DNA from: Spirosoma sp. 48-14
GTDB taxonomy: Bacteria > Bacteroidota > Bacteroidia > Cytophagales > Spirosomataceae
DNA length: 64,000 nt
Assembly: GCF_001898575.1 (NCBI RefSeq)
Contig: NZ_MKUD01000002.1
Span: 47,210-111,209, forward strand
Direction of reading: 5' to 3'
This document shows positions 53,742 through 62,563 of the stretch, piece by piece (the stretch's first letter is position 1; the number at the start of each line of letters is the position of its first letter). The translations under genes were made by a program, and so were the position numbers. The notes under the pieces were generated by a model, which was not told the origin of the DNA, did not search any database, and saw only the letters and a program-made list of their open reading frames with translations.

Positions 53742-54425
53742 ATGAAAACGATATTGATTACGGGTGCATCGGGTGGGCTGGGCCAGGATGTAGTGGCTTA
53801 TTTACACGAACAGGGTTATTCTATTTTGGCAACGGTTGGCTCAGACCGTCATCTGGATGCGTTCAAGGACTTACCGAATGTGACTACCAGCAGGCTAAAT
53901 GTGGTTGATGAAAAAAGTGTAGCTGATTACGTAGCTACCCATCTGTCCGTTGATATCCAGGCAGCTATTTTGCTGGTAGGTGGTTTTGCGATGGGCAATC
54001 TTCAGGAAACAACGCCCGATCTGATTCAACAGATGGTTGACATCAATTTTTTGTCGGCTTTCAATCTAGTCAAGCCGCTAATGAGCCGATTCGAAGCACA
54101 GGGCGGAGGTCAGTTTATCTTGATCGGTGCACGCCCGGCGCTTCGGCCGACCGACGGTAAAAATGTAGTAGCCTATGCCCTCGGCAAATCCCTGATTTTT
54201 CAGTTGGCTGACCTGATTAATGCCGATGGGAAATCCAAAGGTATCACCGCATCCGTACTTGTACCAAGCACCATCGACACGCCCACTAATCGGGATGCAA
54301 TGCCCGATGCTGACGCCAGCCAATGGGTTCCGGCCCACAACATTGCCGAGACAATTGGATTTCTGCTCAGCGATACGGGCCAGATGATGCGCGAAACGGT
54401 TATCAAACTCTACAACAAAGCCTGA
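53742..54425 (+). CDS. Short-chain dehydrogenase/reductase
   Basis: 227 residues. TGASGGLGQ near residue 7 binds the cofactor and YALGK near residue 146 is the catalytic Tyr-Lys pair; INADGKSKGITASVLVPSTI is the usual C-terminal part. Substrate unknown. 40 bases upstream of an SGNH hydrolase on the same strand. Confidence 0.88.
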   Translation: MKTILITGASGGLGQDVVAYLHEQGYSILATVGSDRHLDAFKDLPNVTTSRLNVVDEKSVADYVATHLSVDIQAAILLVGGFAMGNLQETTPDLIQQMVDINFLSAFNLVKPLMSRFEAQGGGQFILIGARPALRPTDGKNVVAYALGKSLIFQLADLINADGKSKGITASVLVPSTIDTPTNRDAMPDADASQWVPAHNIAETIGFLLSDTGQMMRETVIKLYNKA

Positions 54426-54465
54426 TTGCCAGAACCGGCCGGGCGAAAACTACTTTACACCAGCT

Positions 54466-55164
54466 ATGCTAAAACTGATGTTTTTTGTCGCCCCGCTCCT
54501 ATTGACCTCCCTACTACCTATCCCGGAACCTACTCAGATGAACCCATCCACTACGCTGGCTGCATATTCCTTTTTGTCGCTTGGTGATTCGTATACCATT
54601 GGCGAAAGTGTTGGTGAAGCGGATCGTTGGAGCGTTCAACTGGCTGGCCTCTTACGCAAAGAAGGAATTGATGTAGCCAACCCAACCATTATTGCTCGCA
54701 CCGGATGGACAACTGCCGAACTCCAGGAGGCTATTAAAGCCAGTGGCAATCAGAAAACATACAGTCTGGTTTCACTGCTTATCGGCGTCAATAACCAATA
54801 CCGAGGACAAAGCCAGGAGCGTTATCGGATCGAGTTTCGGGAGTTGCTCCAGACAGCCATCCATTTTGCGGGCGGAAAAGCCGCACATGTATTTGTACTA
54901 TCGATTCCAGATTGGGGAGCCTCGCCATTTGCTGCGGGACGAGACAACGCTAAAATTGCTCAGGAGATTGATCAGTTCAATACAATTGCCAAAGAGGAAT
55001 GTCAGAAAGTCCATATCTCTTTTGTCGATATTACACCTTTAACTCGCTCGGCGGCTGGCGATGCCACGCAATTTGCCTCGGATGGACTGCATTATTCGGG
55101 CAAGCAAATGAAGCAGTGGGCCGAAAAAGCATTATCTATAGCTAGAGACCTATTGAAGAAATAG
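54466..55164 (+). CDS. SGNH/GDSL-family hydrolase
   Basis: 232 residues with a likely signal anchor (about 1-18). LSLGDSYTIGESVGEADRW near residue 38 carries the serine of block I; block III is LIGVNNQYRG near residue 105 and block V ASDGLHYSG near residue 205 has the Asp-His pair. A cell-envelope esterase is plausible. Starts MLKLMFFVAPLLL. Confidence 0.87.
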   Translation: MLKLMFFVAPLLLTSLLPIPEPTQMNPSTTLAAYSFLSLGDSYTIGESVGEADRWSVQLAGLLRKEGIDVANPTIIARTGWTTAELQEAIKASGNQKTYSLVSLLIGVNNQYRGQSQERYRIEFRELLQTAIHFAGGKAAHVFVLSIPDWGASPFAAGRDNAKIAQEIDQFNTIAKEECQKVHISFVDITPLTRSAAGDATQFASDGLHYSGKQMKQWAEKALSIARDLLKK

Positions 55165-55240
55165 AATCGTCTATCTGGAAAAACCTTTGCAGACTGGCTA
55201 CAAATCACTGATTTCTGTCCGCGTTACGGCAAGCCTGGCC

Positions 55241-55939
55241 TTATGCTGCCACAGCCACTTTCGGGGTATTAAATTTCTTTTTGTAATACGCCACTGTTCG
55301 GCCAATGAGCATACCTCCAACAACGCTAGGGACAATCCAGCCAGCAGTATACATCCATTCGGGCGCATTAGAAGGTAGCAGGCGAGGCAAATTCGTTACT
55401 AGAGCCGCCGTAAATGTAGCAATATACGAGCCCCCCATACGAGTAAAATGCTGAAAAAACCAATGCATTTTCTCGATAGGTTTCGCCATAAACTGTAGAT
55501 CCCGTCCGGCAAATACCAAGGTCAGAGTTCCGAAGAATGAGAATAAAATGGGAAAGAACGAAGCCCCTCGTGTCAGTAATAAATACCCCCCAAAACCGAT
55601 CATAGCGAAGCTAACAACTAGAGTGACCCATGTGAGCCCTTTATCGAAAGAAGTAGGACCTGCCTTTTTCTGTTTCGTAGCCCGCCAGCCCGTCATACTC
55701 AGATAAAAACTGAACACAGCGATACCTGTCAGAAACAACCGCATCATTTTAAAGGGTTGTAAACCGCACAGAAGCAAGGCTGTAATGGCAACAGTTATCA
55801 TGCAATAGACATAGACGAGTCCGGCACGATTGTGCAGGCGGCCTCCTTTTTTAGCAATCATCGGAATCAGACCAACCAGTAGCGCAATTGAACCTGTAGC
55901 AACGTGAACTATAAGCAGTGAGCTGAGGAGCGTTTTCAT
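55241..55939 (-). CDS. DUF2306-like multi-pass membrane protein
   Basis: 232 residues from ATG 55937-55939 (MKTLLSSLLIVHVATGSIAL), about seven membrane spans. The frame opens 17 codons earlier, but the -7 box TAGGTTTG at 55969-55976 lies inside that stretch, so the shorter start is preferred. The HNRAGLVYVYCM region and KMHWFFQHFTRMGGSYIA recall the DUF2306 family of unknown function. Confidence 0.78.
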   Translation of the reverse strand: MKTLLSSLLIVHVATGSIALLVGLIPMIAKKGGRLHNRAGLVYVYCMITVAITALLLCGLQPFKMMRLFLTGIAVFSFYLSMTGWRATKQKKAGPTSFDKGLTWVTLVVSFAMIGFGGYLLLTRGASFFPILFSFFGTLTLVFAGRDLQFMAKPIEKMHWFFQHFTRMGGSYIATFTAALVTNLPRLLPSNAPEWMYTAGWIVPSVVGGMLIGRTVAYYKKKFNTPKVAVAA

Positions 55940-55968
55940 GACCGTTTTCGGTTTGTTGTTCGTTGAGA

Positions 55969-55976
55969 CAAACCTA
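55969..55976 (-). promoter_or_regulatory. -7 box TAGGTTTG of the DUF2306-like gene
   Basis: Exact consensus match on the minus strand, 30 bases upstream of the chosen start codon. Confidence 0.55.
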
Positions 55977-56074
55977 CAAGAGCCAGGCATTTAACTAGTG
56001 AAAATAGGGGTAAACAGCATCATTAGGGATGTTTGGTAAGCCTACTACGCATCAGGGACGAATGGTGGGGTATT

Positions 56075-56971
56075 TTACAAGGATTTCAGTTCGGCGACCA
56101 GCGTTTCGTTATACTGGCGTGCCACCGGAATCTGGAACTGACCGCCAAGGATATGCAGCTTATAGCCCTGTGCATTACCTGTTACGCGCTCAACCCGATT
56201 TAAATTAACGACATACGACCGATGGCACCGAACAATATGGGGTTGTGCAATCTGCTTTTCCAGACGACTCAGGCTACTCCGAAGTAGAGGTTTTGCAATG
56301 TGGTTATTTTTGAGGTAAACAACGGTGCAGTAATTATCGCTCGATTCGATGTATAGCAGTTCACTGGCAGCTAGTATCAGGTTATCTTTTTCGTTTTCCG
56401 CCACCAAGGTTAGTGAATGTGCTATTTGTGGAATCACTCCCACTTCCGTCTCCTTTTGCCCTGGTTGCTCATCAGCAGATAGACTATGGATGGGCAATGT
56501 AGCAGCGGCCTGACTATATTTTTTAAGTTGCCGAATGTAATTGAGCGACACCAACCCCACGACCGGAAAAATCCCAACCGAAAACGTTATTAAAATGGCT
56601 CCAAACCAGCTCATGCCGCTATGGCCAGTAGCCCCTAACAGCGTTCCTAAATAAAACTGGTTGGCAATGGCAATGAGCAGAATGTTAGCAATAACGAAGA
56701 TAATTTCCCGGCCTACGGTCCACTGTTCTTCGCTGAATGGCTTGGGAAATAACCGTCGCCAGACAATAAAATTGAAGGCTGTGACAAGAAAAGTTACCAA
56801 CCCAAACCCAGCAATTTTAAGGTCCTTGTTTGGCGTATCCCAGTTGTTAATACCAAACGGCTGAAAAATCCATAAAAACAGACCGACAAACAGGCCAATG
56901 AGGGCTGCCTTTTGCAACTCCCGGCCCGGCGAGTCCTCAGATGGGTAAGGCTGATTGAGGAATCGGAACAT
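56075..56971 (-). CDS. Membrane-bound LytTR transcriptional regulator
   Basis: 298 residues: four membrane spans (about 22-165) then a LytTR DNA-binding domain (about 200-298; ELLYIESSDNYCTVVYL, VRCHRSYVVNLNRV). No receiver domain, so it is a one-component regulator that must bind DNA at the membrane. Target unknown. Eight bases downstream of a rhomboid protease gene, which could in principle release the regulator from the membrane, though that is speculation. Confidence 0.88.
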   Translation of the reverse strand: MFRFLNQPYPSEDSPGRELQKAALIGLFVGLFLWIFQPFGINNWDTPNKDLKIAGFGLVTFLVTAFNFIVWRRLFPKPFSEEQWTVGREIIFVIANILLIAIANQFYLGTLLGATGHSGMSWFGAILITFSVGIFPVVGLVSLNYIRQLKKYSQAAATLPIHSLSADEQPGQKETEVGVIPQIAHSLTLVAENEKDNLILAASELLYIESSDNYCTVVYLKNNHIAKPLLRSSLSRLEKQIAQPHIVRCHRSYVVNLNRVERVTGNAQGYKLHILGGQFQIPVARQYNETLVAELKSL

Positions 56972-56979
56972 AGTAAGGG

Positions 56980-57603
56980 TTAAAACAGACGCCAGCCCGC
57001 AATCTGTTCGATAAACTGGGAAAGCACAGGTGGGTACACAATAATCATAAACAACACCCCAAACAACGCCCCGTAGAAGTGTGCATCATGATTGATGGCA
57101 CTCAGGCCTCTGCGCGATTCATAGTAAGAATAGGCCAGATATAAAGGGCCGAAAATGAAGCCGGGAATTCCAATCGGGATAAAAAACAGGTAGATGGGGT
57201 TTAGTGGCCTGAACAGGATACCAGCAAAAATAATGGCCGATACTCCGCCCGAAGCCCCAAGCGAGTTATAATTTGGGTTGTTGCGGTTCTTGAGCAGCGT
57301 CGGAATATCCGAAACTATAATGGCTACCAAATAAAATCCGATCAGATAAATAGGACCACTCCCACCAAACAATGCATAAAAAACCTGCTCGATAAAGCCA
57401 CCAAAAAAATAGAAGCTGAGCATGTTAAAGATTAGGTGGCCCCAATCGGCATGTAAAAAACCGGAGGTGATGAGCCGATAGTATTGCCCTCGGTGCACCA
57501 CCTGGTACGGATTCATAACCCAGCGGTCCATCAGGCTGTAATCTCTCCAGGCCATCATACTGATGATGACTGTAGCCACAATGATTAATAGCGTAATACT
57601 CAT
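56980..57603 (-). CDS. Rhomboid-family intramembrane serine protease
   Basis: 207 residues, six membrane spans. GASGGVSAI near residue 117 carries the catalytic serine (GxSG) and NHDAHFYGALFG near residue 170 the histidine; FLHADWGHLIFNMLSFYFFG has the conserved HxxxN. Substrate unknown. Directly followed by a membrane-bound LytTR regulator, possibly one operon. Confidence 0.92.
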   Translation of the reverse strand: MSITLLIIVATVIISMMAWRDYSLMDRWVMNPYQVVHRGQYYRLITSGFLHADWGHLIFNMLSFYFFGGFIEQVFYALFGGSGPIYLIGFYLVAIIVSDIPTLLKNRNNPNYNSLGASGGVSAIIFAGILFRPLNPIYLFFIPIGIPGFIFGPLYLAYSYYESRRGLSAINHDAHFYGALFGVLFMIIVYPPVLSQFIEQIAGWRLF

Positions 57604-57614
57604 AAGTTATATAG

Positions 57615-57669
57615 ATGTATAGTGTATGATACATAATGCAAACTACATCCTATATCATACGTCATACAT
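57615..57669. repeat. Quasi-palindrome between rhomboid and polyprenyl synthetase genes (GTATGATA words)
   Basis: ATGTATAGTGTATGATA (57615-57631) and its inverse at 57653-57669 match at 14 of 17 positions, with a 21-base loop. Same type as the other palindromic gaps. Confidence 0.45.
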
Positions 57670-57673
57670 AATT

Positions 57674-58645
57674 TCAGCTTTCTCTCTCGACCAGTTGTCG
57701 GGTAAATTGAATTAACACATTTTTTCGGTCCGTGTCCGCTTTCACCTGATCGAAATTAGCAAACCCACAGGCAAAATAGTCATTAATACGGGCTTCGGTC
57801 TGCTGACGGATACCCAATTGGTCGTAAATAGCGGTTATCGCTTTCACTTTTTCACGCTTATCGAATTCGGTTTTCGCAAGCCAGCCCGTCAGTTCATCCA
57901 GCAGCGGCCCTTTTGCCTGTTGTAAGGCCTCAATGAGTAGAAACGTTTTTTTATTAGCGATAATATCCCCACCTACCTGTTTACCGAACTTCGCCGGGTC
58001 GCCATATACGTCCAGCAGATCATCTTTTAACTGAAAACCAATGCCAATGTTCATACCGCCTTCATAAAGATGTTGAGTCGTCTCAGCATCAGCCCCGGCA
58101 ATCAATCCCCCCAATTCAAGCGCATATCCAAGCAGGACAGACGTTTTCAGACGGATCATATCGATGTATTCGGACTCGGTTACGTCCCAGCGCGTTTCAA
58201 AATTCATATCCATCTGCTGACCTTCACACACTTCGGCGGCTGTTCGGCTAAACCGCTCCAGGGCCGGTTTAAGTCGGTCGGGCTCTACAGCGAGCAACAA
58301 TTGGTAGGCATTGACAAGCATGACATCGCCCGATAGGATGGCCACATTTCCGTTCCATTTTTCATGAACGGTAGGCTGTCCCCGACGCAAGGGGGCCTGG
58401 TCCATAATGTCGTCGTGCATGAGCGTGAAGTTGTGAAATACTTCCACGCCCAGCGCAGGCCGAACGGCTTTTCGCCAGTCGTCGGTAAACAGAGAAGCAG
58501 CCATCAGAGTCAGCAGCGGGCGCATCCGCTTGCCGCCAAGGCTCATAATGTACCGAATCGGGTCGTAGAGTTCAGGCGGGTATTGCCCATATTGAAGGGT
58601 TTGTAGTTCGACTTGAAGGGCATCAACAAAAATTGCTGGACTCAT
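57674..58645 (-). CDS. Polyprenyl (prenyl) synthetase
   Basis: 323 residues. First Asp-rich motif LMHDDIMDQAPLRRGQPTVH near residue 77 and second motif FQLKDDLLDVYGD near residue 200; SLGGKRMRPLLTL near residue 35 binds the diphosphate. It should elongate isoprenoid diphosphates for menaquinone or lipid carriers; chain length cannot be set from sequence by eye. An exact -7 box TATTTTTG lies at 58683-58690. Confidence 0.9.
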   Translation of the reverse strand: MSPAIFVDALQVELQTLQYGQYPPELYDPIRYIMSLGGKRMRPLLTLMAASLFTDDWRKAVRPALGVEVFHNFTLMHDDIMDQAPLRRGQPTVHEKWNGNVAILSGDVMLVNAYQLLLAVEPDRLKPALERFSRTAAEVCEGQQMDMNFETRWDVTESEYIDMIRLKTSVLLGYALELGGLIAGADAETTQHLYEGGMNIGIGFQLKDDLLDVYGDPAKFGKQVGGDIIANKKTFLLIEALQQAKGPLLDELTGWLAKTEFDKREKVKAITAIYDQLGIRQQTEARINDYFACGFANFDQVKADTDRKNVLIQFTRQLVERES

Positions 58646-58682
58646 TCGGGTGGGGCAGGGTCAGTTCTGCTAAGTGAGAGGC

Positions 58683-58690
58683 CAAAAATA
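58683..58690 (-). promoter_or_regulatory. -7 box TATTTTTG of the polyprenyl synthetase gene
   Basis: Consensus match on the minus strand, 38 bases upstream of the start codon; a TTTG lies 12 bases upstream, closer than usual. Confidence 0.4.
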
Positions 58691-58709
58691 AGCAAAAGCC
58701 CTCAAAACC

Positions 58710-59534
58710 CTAACGTCCAATCATTCGGCGGTAACTTCGCTGGTGTGGTGTAATGATCACAAATACCAACCGCCCCATGACTACAAAATAACCGTCATTT
58801 TTGCCCGTATTGCCGCGTATTTCACCAGGCAGGTTCAGCGTTGTTCCCAGTTCGGCACGTCGGTCAGCCAAAGCAGCTCCTAACGCACTCATGCCCGTTT
58901 TGTCTCGATAGAACGAACTGACATCATCCAGATAATCGCTCAGCACGTGCGTATACGTGCCTTCCAGATTGACTCGAAAACGTTCGGTCGCCATCAGGGG
59001 TATGCCCAGCCCATACCGAACAATGCCCGCCAGCCGATTATAGCCTATTCCCTCCGTTTGCAGTGGTGCTAAACTTACTGACTGGCCCTGATAAATGGCC
59101 TTGGGCGTCATATAGGTTAGTCCGCCACCTACCAGTGCGTAAGGAATAGTGGCCCGGTATGGGTCATCGATGGGCCAGAAGTCCACCTGCACCCCGCCCC
59201 AGACATCAGGATTCAAGCTTTGAAACGACAGGTTATTGTAGTAATTGCGGGTGTATTTCTGTTTGGCGTAGATATAATATAACTGAGCCTCGATCCGATA
59301 GGAAAGTCGGGTCGAGGCTCGGTACGAAGCAGCCAGATTAAACGCACCACCGAGTTGCAGATGAGCCAGATTACCAAACTGAGCCAGATCGCCTGTATAG
59401 TGGGTGATGCCTGCACCAGCATGAAGTAGCCAGGTCCCAGGTTGTTCTTTCCAGATTCTGGAGCGTTGCGCCAGCGATATGTTTATACAAAAAAGACAGG
59501 CCGTTACCCAAAGAATATATCGTAGATACGTCAC
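58710..59534 (-). CDS. Outer-membrane beta-barrel protein (DUF6089-like)
   Basis: 274 residues starting with GTG. Signal peptide about 1-22 (ends SLAQ), then a barrel: GITHYTGDLAQFGNLAHLQLGG near residue 43, LSYRIEAQLYYIYA, and PYALVGGGLTYMTPK. The first motif matches DUF6089-type proteins common in Bacteroidota, of unknown function. An exact -7 box TACCTTTG lies at 59580-59587. Confidence 0.78.
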   Translation of the reverse strand: MTYLRYILWVTACLFCINISLAQRSRIWKEQPGTWLLHAGAGITHYTGDLAQFGNLAHLQLGGAFNLAASYRASTRLSYRIEAQLYYIYAKQKYTRNYYNNLSFQSLNPDVWGGVQVDFWPIDDPYRATIPYALVGGGLTYMTPKAIYQGQSVSLAPLQTEGIGYNRLAGIVRYGLGIPLMATERFRVNLEGTYTHVLSDYLDDVSSFYRDKTGMSALGAALADRRAELGTTLNLPGEIRGNTGKNDGYFVVMGRLVFVIITPHQRSYRRMIGR

Positions 59535-59579
59535 AAAGGCAGGTCGTTACAATGACAACCATGTGACGAATTAAACCAA

Positions 59580-59607
59580 CAAAGGTAACTTAAGATCGGT
59601 TTTACAA
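59580..59607 (-). promoter_or_regulatory. Promoter of the DUF6089-like gene
   Basis: TACCTTTG (59580-59587) with a TTG at 59605-59607, 17 bases upstream, on the minus strand. It overlaps the end of the deaminase gene. Confidence 0.5.
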
Positions 59608-60036
59608 CTCTCCAATATCCTCGTTCCAGAGGGTTGGTTTTTCAGCGATGAACTGCTCCATCATTTCCACACATTCCGGCAAATCGAGGTCAATGACTTC
59701 AACGCCATGCTGTTCCATGAATTCACGTGCTCCGGGAAACGTCCGCGACTCACCGACAATCACTTTCGGAATCTTAAACTGCACAATGGTTCCTGCGCAC
59801 ATGTAGCAGGGCATCAGCGTCGAATAAATAACGGTATCCTTGAACGAACCAACGCGCCCTGCATTGTTCAGGCAGTCCATTTCGCCATGCAGAATCGGGT
59901 TGTCTTCCTGTACCCGTTTGTTGTGCCCCGATGCGACCAGTACACCATTTTTCACGAGTGACGATCCGATCGGAATTCCGCCTTCACTTAAACTTTTTCG
60001 GGCCTGACGAATGGCCTCCTGCATAAATTCGTCCAT
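59602..60036 (-). CDS. Nucleoside/cytosine deaminase (yeast Fcy1-like)
   Basis: 144 residues. Zinc site: HGEMD near residue 50 (His and catalytic Glu) and TLMPCYMCAGTIVQF near residue 76 (two Cys). GGIPIGSSLV and the C-terminal QFIAEKPTLWNEDIGEL closely resemble yeast cytosine deaminase, which differs from the E. coli CodA fold. Deamination of cytosine or a related base is inferred. Likely cytosolic and dimeric. Confidence 0.87.
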   Translation of the reverse strand: MDEFMQEAIRQARKSLSEGGIPIGSSLVKNGVLVASGHNKRVQEDNPILHGEMDCLNNAGRVGSFKDTVIYSTLMPCYMCAGTIVQFKIPKVIVGESRTFPGAREFMEQHGVEVIDLDLPECVEMMEQFIAEKPTLWNEDIGEL

Positions 60037-60112
60037 AAGTTCTAGGTTTTCGGTTTATGATGTACAGTGGCTACCGCATGAATTAATTTGGTGTCAGTCA
60101 CGGTATACCAAA

Positions 60113-60805
60113 CTACAACAATTTCATCGTCTCGTAATCGCCAACATGCTTTAAATAGAGGAAATTAAGTAAAAGGCCGTTAACGTTCGTAATCAGTTTA
60201 TGGGATTCAGGAATCGTAGCTACTACACTGACGATGCGTTCGTGTTCCGACTGGCTTCCCATGTTTTTATGATGGAACGACATGATTTCTTCCCGCGTCA
60301 TTTCGCGCTCGACATAGAAAAAATGCATGCCCTCGTCGCTGGTGCCTGTACTTGGATACCAAACGCGTGGATTCAATTTGGTTAGTTCGCTGGCCGTTAC
60401 GGTCAGGCCCACTTCTTCTCCAATCTCACGGGCAGCCACATCATCGGCGGCATCGCTGGCATCGACCATACCGGCCGGGTGTTCATAGATCTGAGAACCA
60501 TCAGCAATGCGCCGTTGCTTGACCAGTACGACAAACTTTTCCTTCGTCTCTTTGTCGATCAGGCAGACCAGCATAGAAGCAGCATGCCCTTTCAGAAACA
60601 GCGCAGGTGGAATTTTATCTCCTTCAGGCGTATCGGCATCTACTTCGAGCATGGCAAACAATACTTCGCCATTATGCCGCCTACGAATGTAGAAATCGTT
60701 GATCGTATTGATTTTCATCCCATTCGCTTCCATCTGGCTTTTCCAGTAGCGAAACTTATGGGCTTCTTCTAGCGCTTCAATCGTTTGGTTATCGCTCATA
60801 TCCAT
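60113..60805 (-). CDS. NUDIX hydrolase
   Basis: 230 residues. Nudix box GMVDASDAADDVAAREIGEE near residue 110 ending EEVGL, with aspartate in place of the usual first glutamate (G-x5-D-x7-REIGEE). The family hydrolyses nucleoside-diphosphate-linked compounds, often ADP-ribose or sugar nucleotides. EHPAGMVDASDAADD suggests an ADP-ribose pyrophosphatase-like enzyme. A perfect palindrome lies 21 bases upstream of the start. Confidence 0.86.
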   Translation of the reverse strand: MDMSDNQTIEALEEAHKFRYWKSQMEANGMKINTINDFYIRRRHNGEVLFAMLEVDADTPEGDKIPPALFLKGHAASMLVCLIDKETKEKFVVLVKQRRIADGSQIYEHPAGMVDASDAADDVAAREIGEEVGLTVTASELTKLNPRVWYPSTGTSDEGMHFFYVEREMTREEIMSFHHKNMGSQSEHERIVSVVATIPESHKLITNVNGLLLNFLYLKHVGDYETMKLL

Positions 60806-60826
60806 TGGTTAATAGTCAGCAAAAAT

Positions 60827-60900
60827 AAACCGCTAAGGCGCAATAGACGCAAAGAATTATTGATAGGCAATTCTTTGCGTCTATTGCGCCTTAGCGGTTT
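60827..60900. repeat. Perfect 32-base palindrome (CGCAA words)
   Basis: Arms 60827-60858 and 60869-60900 are exact inverted copies (32 of 32) around a 10-base loop; the word CGCAA recurs (GGCGCAATAGACGCAAAG). Between two co-directional minus-strand genes; followed by ATTTTTG on the minus strand, so it can also terminate. Confidence 0.9.
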
Positions 60901-60923
60901 GCAAACTAATTCAGCGCAGGCAT

Positions 60924-61577
60924 CTATTTGATTTTGAGCCGAATTTTTCCGTTTGAAATCGCGATTTCGTCTTTCTTATCCTGCTTTTTATAGCCGTTTC
61001 CTTCGGGGTCAATGTCAGAATCATAGCCAGATGCTTTGGTGATAGCTTTATCTTCCATTTTACTCATCAGCCGACCAACGCCCCCAAACACCGTAGCGGA
61101 TGCTTTCTCTTTCCAGTAGGTTCCGGCCAGTTTACCCGAAAAAGTAGCTTCCAGTGTTCCATCGGCCGCCTTAGTGACCACAACCGTCTCGTCATTGTTC
61201 TGTGAATCGCCTACATGGTACTCCATGCGGGGCTCACGCGTTTCTTCGATGTAGCGGATAGCGGCAATGCCTTTATACTTTTCCAGCCCTTCGTATTTTT
61301 TCCTATACTCTTTCCGATAAGGGTCACGGGCATCAACCACCACGTATGTACCGGGTTCAAGCGCATCCTCACCATTGAAACTTCCTAGCCAGATACGGAG
61401 TGATTTATCTGGCTTGACGGTATTAGCGGTTATCCACCAGTAGTTACCGATTCTGATCCGACGTGGTTGCGTCGTAAAGTCCTTTCCATCAACTTGAGCA
61501 GTCAGGGTATTGTCGTTTGCAATCTGGCCAAATGAGGCTGTCGCTGTTAAGAGTAGGCTAAAAAAAAGTAAGCGCAT
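60924..61577 (-). CDS. Secreted hypothetical protein
   Basis: 217 residues. Signal peptide about 1-18 (ends SFGQ), then a beta-rich domain with GNYWWITANTV and EPGTYVVVDARDPYRKEY, and a charged C-terminus. I do not recognise the family. Periplasmic or surface location is expected. It may be co-transcribed with nothing: the palindrome downstream separates it from the NUDIX gene. Confidence 0.6.
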   Translation of the reverse strand: MRLLFFSLLLTATASFGQIANDNTLTAQVDGKDFTTQPRRIRIGNYWWITANTVKPDKSLRIWLGSFNGEDALEPGTYVVVDARDPYRKEYRKKYEGLEKYKGIAAIRYIEETREPRMEYHVGDSQNNDETVVVTKAADGTLEATFSGKLAGTYWKEKASATVFGGVGRLMSKMEDKAITKASGYDSDIDPEGNGYKKQDKKDEIAISNGKIRLKIK

Positions 61578-61682
61578 AAGGGTATGTATCTAAGACAAGT
61601 AACAGTTGTAAACTTATTGAAATAAATACTACGATGCTATTTCGCTTGATTGTTCGGTCAATGACTTTAGTCGCCCCATTTT

Positions 61683-62540
61683 TTACCGGATTATTAGGGC
61701 ATTGCTAACGGGTCGTTCGCCGGTATGAATCCACTGCTTGCTATCGGACGGATAGTTGACCACACCCTGATTCCCCTTACCTACCGTCCTGATCCAGAGT
61801 GTGGTAGACCCTCCCCCGTCGAAATTAATGGCATCACGACAACCCAGCCAGCGCATAAGGCTCGTCAGTTCATGCAGGTTCATGCCTTGTGCATTGGCGT
61901 TACGCCCATCGACTGTTGCCAGAACAAGCCGTTTACGTGGCCCAATGCACAGACAGGTACGGGGATGGCGGTTATCGTTGAAGGCATTCGCCAGTAGCTT
62001 ATGCGGTTCACCGTTTTGCAGCAAAAGCGGTCCGGTCGTCATCACATGTTCGTCCGAAAGCTGACGATCCCAGCCGGGTTTATCTCCACCAAAAACAATC
62101 TTTACCCGGTTATTATGAATGACAATAGCGGCCTGCTGGTGTTCAATGAGAGACTTTCCCGTCACCCGCGTCGTATCCATCAGTTTCCCATCCACTTTTA
62201 TCAAATCGACCGAGCCACCGTTTTTGGTATCGAAGAAGGTGCCATTCAGGGCAACCAACGCGCCAAATTGCTCACCAAACCAGCTTGTGGGTTTTAGGCT
62301 GCCCCCCGCCGAGGCCAGTGCCACCGTCGGGCGTCGACGTCGGTTTTTTAGTACGACCAGATTGACATTCTGTTTGGACCCGAACAAACTATCGAAATGA
62401 GCTTCCTGCCAAACAACTTGTCGGGTTATACGAGTTGTTCGCCAGTTCGCTTTTTTGACTTGTATCGAATCGGGCGTTGGTTGCGCATAGGATGCAATCG
62501 CTATAAACCCAACTAGTATCAGCATTACACAGTTTCTCAT
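61683..62540 (-). CDS. Phosphodiester glycosidase family protein (NAGPA domain)
   Basis: 285 residues with a signal peptide (about 1-19). FGALVALNGTFFD near residue 92 and INFDGGGSTTLWI near residue 238 are the family's conserved motifs (PF09992), which in animals uncover mannose-6-phosphate. In bacteria it probably acts on glycan phosphodiesters in the periplasm. A perfect 33-base palindrome lies upstream. Confidence 0.88.
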   Translation of the reverse strand: MRNCVMLILVGFIAIASYAQPTPDSIQVKKANWRTTRITRQVVWQEAHFDSLFGSKQNVNLVVLKNRRRRPTVALASAGGSLKPTSWFGEQFGALVALNGTFFDTKNGGSVDLIKVDGKLMDTTRVTGKSLIEHQQAAIVIHNNRVKIVFGGDKPGWDRQLSDEHVMTTGPLLLQNGEPHKLLANAFNDNRHPRTCLCIGPRKRLVLATVDGRNANAQGMNLHELTSLMRWLGCRDAINFDGGGSTTLWIRTVGKGNQGVVNYPSDSKQWIHTGERPVSNALIIR

Positions 62541-62563
62541 GACTGAGCGGTTAAAACAAATAG

